Shown piece by piece: positions 55,659 to 64,000 of a DNA stretch of 64,000 bases (positions are counted from its first letter, which is position 1; the number at the start of each line of letters is the position of its first letter). Where the stretch lies: positions 79,739,001 to 79,803,000 of the forward strand of contig CM042018.1 in assembly GCA_023525975.1 (NCBI GenBank). The letters are read 5' to 3'. The notes beneath the pieces are model-generated. The model was not told the DNA's origin. It saw only the letters and a list, made by a program, of their open reading frames with translations, and searched no databases. The stretch is from Smallanthus sonchifolius (taxonomy: Eukaryota > Streptophyta > Magnoliopsida > Asterales > Asteraceae). Both the position numbers and the translations under genes were made by a program.

Positions 55659-57081
55659 GTGCGTGCTCTCAGACTTGAACTTCGTGTAGATCTCGTGTCT
55701 CAAATAAAAGATGCTCAACATTCTGTTCAAACCAAAGAAGATTTAGAACAAGAAGGAATGGAGAGCATGAAAAATCAGTTAACCAAAGGAGACGATGAAA
55801 TATTTCGTATGAATAAAAGAATTCGGGTTCCGATCACAGGAAATCTTCGAAAAAGAATACTCGAAAAAGCACATAAATCAAAATATATGATGCACCCAGG
55901 GAGTGACAAAATGTATAAGAATCTGAAGGGTAATTACTGGTGGATTGGCATGAAGAAAGATATTTCCATATATGTTGCAAAATGTTTTACTTGCGCTCAA
56001 GTAAAGGCAGAACATCAAAAACCTTCTTGTTTATTGCAACAATTAGAAATACTAGTATGGAAGTTGGAATTGATAACAATGGATTTTATTACCAATCTTC
56101 CTCGAACCAGTCGGGGAAATGATACTATCTAGGTTATCATTGACAAATTAACTAAATCTACTCATTTTCTCCAAATGAAAGAAACCTTCAGTATAGATAG
56201 ATTGGCTCATCTTTATGTAAATGAGATTGTATCTTTACACGGAGTGCCATTATCCATAGTGTCAGATAGAGATAGTCGTTTTACATCTCGATTTTGGCAA
56301 AGTTTCTAAAAAGCTATGGGAAATTATCTGAACTTGAGCACTGCCTATCATCCAAAGACAGATTGGCAAAGTGAAAGAAAAATTCAGACGTTATAAGATA
56401 TGCTCCGAGCCTGTGTGATAGATTTAGGTGGTAGTTGGGATGATCACCTACCCCTAATGGAATTTTCTTACAACAATAGTTATCACACAAACATTCAGGC
56501 GGCACCTTTTGAGGCCTTATATGGTAGAAAATGTCGAACGCCTGTATGCTGGGCTGATATAGGAGAAAACCAATTGCCAGGGCCTGAAGTTGTTCAGGAA
56601 ACCACTGACAAGGTAGCTCAAATACAAAAACGATTGAAGACAGCAAGAGATAGACAAAAGCGCTACGCTGATATAAGAAGAAAGCCACTAGAGTTTGACA
56701 TTGGAGACAAGGTGTTATTAAAAGTATCACCTTAGAAAGGTGTTGTTCGATTCTAGAAGAAGGGTAAGTTAAGTCCTCGATTTGTTGGACCCTTCAAGAT
56801 TATTAAACGAATTGGACTAGTGGCTTATCAGTTGGAATTACCAGAAGAGATGAGTGGAATACATGACGTATTCCATGTATCTAATCTTCGTAAATGTCTA
56901 GATGATGAATCTTTGATAATGCCTCTACAAGATATAGAGGTAAACGAAAAACTAAAATTTGTAGAACAACCTCTACAAATAGAAGGTCCTTAGACTAAAA
57001 ATCTAAAGAAGAAAAGATTAAAGCTTGTCAAAGTCAAGTGGAATTCTAGACGTGATCCTGAATACACTTGGGAACTAGAAT
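55659..57081 (+). pseudogene. Gypsy integrase, element B
   Basis: Zinc finger HKSKYMMHPGSDKMYKNLKG..CFTCAQVKAEHQKPS (about 55,867-56,025), core TMDFITNLPR (about 56,077), SDRDSRFTSRFW (about 56,262) and MEFSYNNSYH (about 56,457). Stops at 56,130, 56,307, 56,394, 56,733 and 56,754. C-terminal GPFKIIKRIG, MSGIHDVFHVSNLRKCL and VKWNSRRDPEYTWELE, a chromodomain-like end, with stop TAA at 57,079. Damage is almost all nonsense changes in one frame. Confidence 0.87.
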
Positions 57082-57140
57082 AAAAAATGAAGAACAAATA
57101 TCCACACCTGTTCAGTAAATCTCGAGGATGAGATTATTCA

Positions 57141-57154
57141 AAAGGTGGGGAGAA
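57141..57154 (+). promoter_or_regulatory. Polypurine tract of element B
   Basis: AAAAGGTGGGGAGAA before the 3' LTR start at 57,155. Confidence 0.82.
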
Positions 57155-58567
57155 TGTAACATTTGAAAACTTTTCGTGCTAAATACTACCAAAATAAAAG
57201 TTAAAGGACTAGAAGTATAATTACTTAAAAGATCAGGGACTAAAAATGAAAAATTCTGAAATTTCATTGGTAGCGGACCGCTACCATAAGCATAACGGTC
57301 CGCTACGTGGTCCCAAAGGCAATAATGAGGGAATGACACGTGCCCTGATGAATCATTAGGGTTTCTGACGCGTGTCAAAGGTAGCGGACCACTACCAAAT
57401 TCTTTTCGGTCCGCTACGGCTACCTCAGTTGGGTGGCGGACTGCTAACTTATAGCTTAACGGTCCGCTAGCCGCAATTTGAGCCGCAACACCGAAGCTTG
57501 ACACGTGTCATGCTGACTGTTTAGGGTTTAGGCGGTAGCGGACCGCTACCCGTTACAATAACGGTCCGCTATGGACCTTAAATTCAACCTATAAATAGAT
57601 GCAACGGCCATTAAACTCCAAAACACACCAAAACCAAATTCCAAGTTCTTGTAAGCAATTTCCACTCACATAAAACCATTCCCGCTCATACGTTTAAGTT
57701 CCCGAGGTGCTGGATCATCATAGAAGTAACTAAGAAGCTAGGAAACTTTCATTTGGAGAAACCAAGCAAGGTTCTTAAGTAGAGACACTGCCCATTAGGA
57801 CACTTAATCTAGAAGATTCCTAAGCCGAGACTCTGTCAAGGTGAATACTTGTATTTTTATAAAATGATTTCAAAACTGAAAATGGTTTTTATTATACTCC
57901 GAATTGAATGAATTTCTACAACCATTCGTTGCATAAGGTAATTTACTATATACCAGTCAGCCCATAGAGTCACGTATATATACATGTGTAACAGATGAGA
58001 CGCTGTAACAGGGCTAGGGGTTGAACCCTTTGTTGTTGTAAAGCCCATCGCAGTAAGCGTAAGGCAGACAGACCTAAAAATATATCCAAGGCCCATGGTG
58101 TGGCTGGTGGTTAGTCCGTTGACTGTGTAAATTGACCAGAAACTATGGGCAGATTGTTCTATTTATTCACGCTTGTCAGATTATGATTCCAATATACTTG
58201 TATTCACCAGTTTATACTGATAAAGTATTTTCAAACATTTTTACAGGTAACCAAGGGTGAATTGATTTTGATTAGCCATATGATGGCAAGGAAAAATGAT
58301 ATCATGAAAAAGGGAACGTCCACCCTAGACATCAGTTAAAAGAAATGGCTTATGTAAAACCTTGGTTTTGTAAATTAAACGTTTGTGTACAATATCAGGG
58401 TTTATCCCTGTTATAATAAAATGAAACGGGAGATTCCCCGTCTTTGAAAAGATCCTGAGTTATGAAAATTATTCCGCTGTGTTTATAAATCTCTGATGAG
58501 ATCAAATAATGACCAGGTACCAACCGTGGGTCGCGCGCCTGAGGTGTCCTAAACCCGAGGTGTGACA
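57155..58567 (+). repeat. 3' LTR of element B
   Basis: TGTAACATTTG to GAGGTGTGACA. Same layout as the 5' LTR; TATAAATAG at 57,590 is intact here, and the acceptor-like TTTTTACAG is kept. Followed by GAAGA. Confidence 0.93.
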
Positions 58568-59350
58568 GAAGATCATGGAAATCATCTTAGAATAGTGCTT
58601 GAACTTCTGAGAAAAGAGAAATTATATGCTAAATTCTCTAAGTGTGAATTTTGGCTTAGAGAAATACAATTTCTAGGTCATATAGTGAATGCAGAAGGTA
58701 TTCAAGTAGACCCATCCATAATTGAAGCTATATCCAAATGAGAAATCTAAAAATCTCCAACCAAATTCCGTAGTTTCTTGGGTCTTGCAGGATACTACAG
58801 ACGATTCATTCAGGATTTCTCAAAGAGTGCATTTCCTTTGACTACCTTAACTCTCAAAAACGTAAAGTATGAATAGGGAACAAAGCAAGGAGAAGCTTTT
58901 CAAACTTTAAAAGAAAAACTGACTCATGCACCTATACTTGCTTTGCCAGATGGCAATGAAAACTTTTTAGTCTATTGTGATGCTTCTCATAACTGTGTAG
59001 GTTGTGTGTTGATGCAAAAGGAAAAAAGTTATTGCCTATGCATCTCGTCAGTTAAAGACTCATGAAAAGAACTATACAACTCATGATCTAGAGTTAGGTG
59101 CCATAACTTTCGCCCTTAAATTATAGAGACACTATCTCTATGGAGTTAAATTTATAGTTTATACTGACCATAAAAGTTTGAAATATATATTTTGTCAGAA
59201 TGAACTAAACATGAGACAAATAAAATGGTTAGCGATCTTGAGTGACTATGATTGCGAAATCTGTTACCACGAAGGTAAGGCAAATGTTGTTGCAGATGCC
59301 TTAAGTAGAAAAGAAAGAGAGAAACCTAAATGGGTTCGTGCTCTCTGACT
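58568..59350 (+). pseudogene. Reverse transcriptase end and RNase H, element C, right part
   Basis: Continues from 50,969 with HGNHLRIVLELLRKEKLYAK, LGHIVNAEGIQVDPS, stops at about 58,739 and 58,748, FLGLAGYYRRFIQDFSK, RNase H VYCDASHNCVGCVLMQ (about 58,971-59,018), a frameshift in an A-rich run near 59,020, TDHKSLKYIF and NVVADALSRKE. Stops also near 58,874, 59,125 and 59,347. Confidence 0.83.
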
Positions 59351-60758
59351 TGAACTTCGTGTAAATCTCTTGTCTCAAATAAAAGATGCTCAACATTCTG
59401 TTCAAACAGAAGAAGACTTAGAACAAGAAGGAATGGAGAGCATGATTAAGCAATTAGTTAAGGGAGACGATGAAATACTTCGTAAGAATAAAATAATCTG
59501 GGTTTCGATCATCGGAAATCTTCGAGAAAGAATACTCGAAAAGGCACACAAATCAAAATATATGATGCACCTAAGAAGTGATAAAATGTATAAAAATCTT
59601 AAGGATAACTACTAGTGAATTGGTATGAAGAAAGATATTGCCATCTATGTTGCAAAATTTCTTACTTGCGCCCAAGTAAATACAGAACACAAGAAACCTT
59701 CTTGTTTGTTGCAACAATTAGGAATACCAGTATGGAAGTGGGAGATGATAACAATGGATTTTATTACTAAACTTCCTCAAATCAGTCGGGGAAATGATAA
59801 TATCTGGGTTATAATTGACAAATTGACTGAATCTGCTCATTTTCTCCAAATGAAGGAAACCTTCAGTATGGATAGATTGGCTCATCTTTATGTAAATGAA
59901 ATTGTATCTTTACATGGAGTGCCATTATCCATAGTTTCAGACAGAGATAGACGTTTTACATCTCGATTCTGGCAAAGTTTCCAAAAAGTCATGGGAAATC
60001 GTCTAAACTTAAGCTCTACCTATCATCCACAGACAGCTGGACAAAGCGAAAGAACAATTCAGACTTTAGAAGATATGCTTCGAGCCTGTGTGATTGATTT
60101 ATGTGGTAGTTGGGATGATCACCTACCCCCAATGGAATTTGCATACAACAATACTTATCACACAAGCATTCAGGTGGCACCTTTCGAAGCCTTATATGGA
60201 AGGAAATGTCGAACTCCTGTGTGCTGGGCTGAAGTTGCAGAAAACCAAATGTCAGGACCTGAGCTTCTTCAGGAAACAACTAACAAAGTAGCTCAAATAC
60301 AAGATAGATTACAAGCAGCAAGAAATAGACAAAAGAGCTACACAGATAAAAGAAGAAAACCACTGGAATTTAACATTGGAGACAAGGTGTTATTAAAAGT
60401 ATCACCTTGGAAAGGTGATGTTCGATTCGGAAAGAAGGGTAAACTAAGTCCTTGATTTGTTGGACCCTTCAAAATTATTAAACAAATTGGACCAGTGGCT
60501 TATCAGTTAGAATTACCAGAAGAGATGAGTGGAATACATGACGTATTCCATGTATCTAATCTTTGTAAATGCCTAGCTGATGAATCTTTGATAATGCCTC
60601 TACAAGATATAGAGGTAAATGAAAAACTAAAATTTATAGAAGAACTTCTACAAATAGAAGGTCGTCAGACTAAAAAGCTAAAGAAGAAAATATTAAAGCT
60701 TGTCAAAGTCAAGTGGAATTCTAGACGTGATCATGAATACACTTGGGAACTAGAATAA
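59351..60758 (+). pseudogene. Gypsy integrase, element C
   Basis: An N-terminal linker (59,370-59,615) matches B. A stop near 59,613 and then an open run of 276 codons (59,625-60,455) with FLTCAQVNTEHKKPS (first Cys of CxxC is Phe-shifted and damaged), TMDFITKLPQ, SDRDRRFTSRFW, MEFAYNNTYH and the C-terminal VSPWKGDVRFGKKGKLSP. A stop at 60,453 separates it from the tail (60,495-60,758), MSGIHDVFHVSNLCKCL and VKWNSRRDHEYTWELE, ending at TAA 60,756. The catalytic D, D and E are present. Confidence 0.88.
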
Positions 60759-60814
60759 AAAATGAAGAAGAAATATCCACACATGTTCAGTAAATCTCGA
60801 GGACGAGATTTTTC

Positions 60815-60829
60815 AAAAGGTGGGGAGAA
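60815..60829 (+). promoter_or_regulatory. Polypurine tract of element C
   Basis: AAAAGGTGGGGAGAA, the same as in B, before the 3' LTR. Confidence 0.82.
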
Positions 60830-62178
60830 TATAACATTTCTTAAAATTTTCATGCCAAATATTATAAAAATAAAAGTTAAGGGATTAGAAGTTTAAATAT
60901 GTACAAGATCAAGGACTAAAAGTTAAAAACATGAAAAATGGACGGTAACGGACCGTCATGGCCCGTAACGGTCCGTTACGGGCTGAGCACGCAGACAATG
61001 ATGACGTGCCACGTGTTCAATGACTAGCGGGTTGATTCTGACATGTGGAGACCCTATGATGGACCGCCACGGCTCTGTAACGGTCTGTCACGCCGCAATT
61101 CAACCGGAGGCTGACGCGTGTCAGATGACTCGCTAACCCTAACGCAGTGATGGACCGTCACCACTGGTAACGATCCGTTACGACCCAGCGGTGACGGACC
61201 ATCACCACATATAACAGTCCGTCACAACCGCCAAAATCCACTATAAATAGCTAGTCTGGTTTTGACATTTTCTCACACTCAAACTCGTATTCCAGAGCCA
61301 ATTACACTGATTCCACTCCCACTAATTCATTCCCGCTTGTACGTTTAATTTTCGGAAGTGCTGGTTCGCTTTAAGAGAAACCAAGAAGCTAGGAAACACT
61401 CATTTAGAGAATCCTAGCTAGACGACCTAAGTAGAGACGCTACCCACTAGGGCATTCATTCTAGAAGCTTACTAAGCCAAGACTCTGTCAAGACAGAAAA
61501 TGATTTCAAAAATAGAAAATGGTTTGATTATATTCTGACTTGAATGAATTAATATAACCAATGGTTGCATAAGGTGATTTACTATATAGTAGTCAGCCCG
61601 TAGAGTCACGTATATATACGTGTGTTACAGATGAGTCGTTGTAACAGGGCTAGGGGTTGAACCCTTGGTTGTTGTAAAGCCATCGCTTAAAGTGTAAGGA
61701 AGATATACTTAAAAATATATCAAAGGTCCCTGATGTGGCTGGTGGTTAGTCCGTTCACTGTGTAAATTGACCAGAAACTATAGATAAATTGTTCTATCTA
61801 TTCACGCTTGTTAGATTATAATTTACAATATACTTGTATTAATCAGTTTATACTGATAAAATATTTTAAAACGTTTTACAGGTAACCAAGGATGAATTGA
61901 TATTGATGACAAGAAATGAAAGATGTCATGAAAAAGGGAACGTCCACCGTAGACATATGTTTGAAAGAAATGGCTCATGTAAACCTTGGTTTTGTAAAAT
62001 AAACGTTTTTGTAAAATATCAGGGTTTATCCCTATTATAATGAAAAAAAATGGGAGATTCCCCGTATTTTGAAAAGATCTTGAGTTATGAACTATTCCGC
62101 TGTGTTTATAAAACTCTGATGATATAAAATAAGAAACAAGTACCAATCGTTGGTCACACGTCCAGGTAGGGTGTGACA
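60830..62178 (+). repeat. 3' LTR of element C
   Basis: Starts TATAACATTTC (the usual TGTAAC with G to A) and ends AGGGTGTGACA. Palindromes 60,940-61,226, TATAAATAG at 61,242-61,250. The sequence equivalent to the 5' donor (GTCAAGGTGAAT) is altered here (GTCAAGACAG, about 61,488). Followed by TTTGT. Confidence 0.9.
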
Positions 62179-62662
62179 TTTGTGTAAGGGAGGGAGTAAC
62201 CTTACGCCCTAACATACTGCCTTACGCCAATTACATTAAATGGAGTAACCTTACGCCAATAAAATTAAAAATATGATTTTGGATAGGTTCTTGGTGATTT
62301 GACTTGGGACTTATCCCAAGGGTTGTATTTCAATACTATTGGTGTATTTTGGGGTGATTTCATTATATGTAAAGCTCCGGTGTGATCTCGGGTCTTGCAT
62401 CATGTGGATTGGATTCTCATGGACATGTTTAGTAATTGGTTTTTGTTAATCTTCTCGTATAGAGTCTTTACAAACTATTTGGGGTTGTTACAAGTTGAGG
62501 ATAACTTGTTTGTAACTTTTGTTAAACTAATTTGTGGAAATTATGTTAGTTTAATTCGTGTTTGTAAAACTTAACGTGTGGATACGTTAAATGTTGTTTT
62601 GGGACCTAACTTCCGCGTGTTTTAAAAAGTTTAAATTGGGTTGAATTTTTGGGTGTTACAAC

Positions 62663-62676
62663 TTGGTATCAGAGCA
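62663..62676 (+). promoter_or_regulatory. Primer-binding site of element E
   Basis: TTGGTATCAGAGCAATGG begins two bases after GGGTGTTACA. Complementary to initiator-Met tRNA, which marks 62,660 as the end of a 5' LTR. Confidence 0.85.
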
Positions 62677-64000
62677 ATGGTTTGAGGGATTTGGTGTGCG
62701 AGACACCAAACTCAAACCTATAATAATCTTGATATGGTCGGTGAAATGAGAATCCAATGATGGCGTGACCGAGACACGGATCTTAAGGGGCAAGGTTAGT
62801 ATGGATTATCTTGTTGTTTGTTTTAATTGGTGTCCAATGTGACCTAATTACGCAGAAAGCTGTTAAGGGATTCGTTATATGGAGATAGTGAATGTAATTG
62901 GGCATATTAAATTATCAATCATGCATGGCAAGTATGATTCGTAATGTAACATGTGTGAATACCTTCATGATAAGCATATGATGATGAACACCGATAATGA
63001 GTAAGTGAAGGTGGTTATATGTGTATATGTATATATTATGTGTTTGTGCATAAATGATTATGCATGGGTAATTAATATACACATAGGAAAGAGTAGTGCC
63101 TTACAGAATAAGACTAGAAGCCAATAAGTAGGTAGAACACCTACAAACTTATTACTACACGATCGGGATGACTAGGGGGAAACATAAATTAGTGGGTGGA
63201 ATTCGTAGATAGAATTCGATTTAAAGACTCACGTGTGATAGAGTCTATGGGTGTATCACCTCGAGGATGAGGATAAATTTGGGATTAGTCTGGAGAATTG
63301 GAAAGCAATATTCAAGTGGAGGATGGCTAAAGCTTTCTGTGATGTCGTGTCAACGTTTTCCTTCAAGGAAGATAGGAGCTCATTGAGGCGGTACTTTGAA
63401 GAACTGCATAAAGCCTTGAGGATGGGAGGAACGACTTAGGCGAATACTAGGATGAAGGAAAACCTTGTCTTCACAAGGGGTTCGTGGTGGACGAGCCAAA
63501 GAAGTAAAATGGTGAGAGCTTATTCGTCGATTAATTAACGATACATCACTATTATGGTTTTGGCTTTGAGCAATCTATTGTGATGGGTGGATGGAATACT
63601 ACTCGCGAAGAGTCAACTCCGAAAAATGGTGGATATTTGGTTAGAAGTTCCCGTAGGGAGAAAAGCATAAAAGAGTGAGGATAATGCAACGGGGTGAATT
63701 CAAGAGACGTTCTTGAGTTAGTTTTATCCATGAACTATTGTGGATCTTGTAATTAGAAGTTTTCTTCACGTACGTTAGACCGGTGGATTAATCAAAAGAT
63801 TGTGGGCATGTCGTATGACTAAGTGTGGTCTAGCCCAAATCATAGAGTATCAGAGGGAATGAAGATAGATCGGCCATCTCGATGATATCGGTTTCTCCTT
63901 CATGGTGTACAACTCGGATGGAGTTAATTATTATGTGATGCAAGGAGATCAAACTCGGGAACAAGTGGGGTGTGAAGAGGAATTTGTGTAGGCTTCAAGA
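62677..64000 (+). other. Leader / start of the interior of element E
   Basis: About 1.3 kb downstream of the primer site to the window edge. The longest open frame (63,251-63,439, 62 codons, containing GISLENWKAIFKWRMAKAFC) shows no gag domain I recognise. It may be leader sequence or decayed gag; the rest of the element would lie to the right. Confidence 0.45.

Larger units (their letters stand above)
50970..58567 (+). mobile_element. Element B: gag-less Ty3/gypsy relative of C
   Basis: Perfect target duplication GAAGA (50,965-50,969 and 58,568-58,572). LTRs are 1,409 and 1,413 bp and differ by several percent. The extra leader ORFs, RT, RNase H and integrase are close relatives of those in C. 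The gag region (equivalent to 48,681-49,880 of C) is missing. Inserted in the RT of C, just after the catalytic motif. Confidence 0.95.
32503..62178 (+). mobile_element. Element C: Ty3/gypsy with extra leader ORFs, host of G, D and B
   Basis: Perfect target duplication TTTGT at 32,498-32,502 and 62,179-62,183. Without the insertions it would be about 9 kb: 5' LTR (32,503-33,760 plus 36,603-36,742), primer site, two extra ORFs, gag, protease, RT, RNase H, integrase, PPT, 3' LTR (60,830-62,178). Split by solo LTR G in the 5' LTR, D in the second extra ORF and B in the RT. The TG of the 3' LTR start has become TA. All coding parts carry stops. Confidence 0.93.
4563..62660 (+). mobile_element. 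Element E: outermost LTR, split by nested insertions
   Basis: Pieces at about 4,563-5,079, 6,713-7,769, 18,310-18,408, 31,861-32,502 and 62,184-62,660 join up once the insertions are removed: the TGTGGTAAATAGTCAAA minisatellite continues across three of the breaks, and the insertions carry target duplications. The assembled stretch is about 2.8 kb and ends GGGTGTTACA at 62,660, directly before a primer-binding site, so I read it as a 5' LTR. It contains a leader-like region near 4,830-4,930, a donor-like AAAG|GTAAGTTC at 7,263-7,272 and a palindrome array at 32,013-32,173. The left boundary is a guess: no TG start is proven, and part of 4.6-7.3 kb could be another sequence. Confidence 0.5.

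Noticed and set aside
63251..63439. Gag of element E
   Set aside because: Only 62 codons, with no gag motif I can recognise.

Overview
The window is a gene-poor block of a plant nuclear genome made almost entirely of LTR retrotransposons inserted into one another. I see no host gene. The sequence is AT-rich and non-bacterial. Primer-binding sites match the plant initiator-Met tRNA, LTRs start TG and end CA, and insertions carry 5-bp target duplications. Both Ty3/gypsy (RT-RNaseH-integrase order, PPT next to the 3' LTR) and Ty1/copia (integrase-RT-RNaseH order) elements are present. A large-genome eudicot fits; Asteraceae is only a guess from the style of the elements. Layout: 0-1.2 kb, right part of a diverged gypsy-type LTR; 1.2-2.0 kb, a foldback of ~25-bp units; 2.1-3.7 kb, tandem copies of a TIR-type non-autonomous element; 3.8-4.6 kb, a repeat with GCTAAA-type units and a tRNA-like stretch. 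From about 4.6 kb to 62,660 I interpret one outermost LTR (element E) that has been split repeatedly. It ends GGGTGTTACA at 62,660 and is followed at once by a Met-tRNA primer site. It holds: a 1.63-kb insertion (5,080-6,706, direct repeat AACATC); an old LTR F (7,770-18,309) with gypsy element A inside it (7,834-15,503); a 13.4-kb Ty1/copia element (18,409-31,855, duplication ATAGT); and gypsy element C (32,503-62,178, duplication TTTGT). C is itself split by a minus-strand solo LTR G (33,766-36,602, ACGGG), by gypsy element D (38,147-48,336, CATAC) and by B, a gag-less relative of C (50,970-58,567, GAAGA). The last 1.3 kb is the leader of E. All coding regions are broken by stop codons or frameshifts; the best kept are the RT-RNaseH of B and A, the integrase of C and parts of the copia element. 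D is the youngest by LTR similarity (about ten differences in 2.5 kb by eye), although its coding region is badly decayed. The most interesting structures are: (1) in the copia element, a single ~1,069-codon reading frame downstream of pol, preceded by a splice-acceptor-like site and by a second copy of the palindrome-array-plus-TATA arrangement found in its own LTR; (2) arrays of short palindromes in at least six LTR families, directly upstream of the TATA-like box in four of them; (3) a ~145-bp hairpin-forming module shared by the LTR of A and the leaders of B and C; (4) two extra short ORFs upstream of gag in the B/C family; (5) intron-like donor, branch and acceptor signals inside several LTR families.
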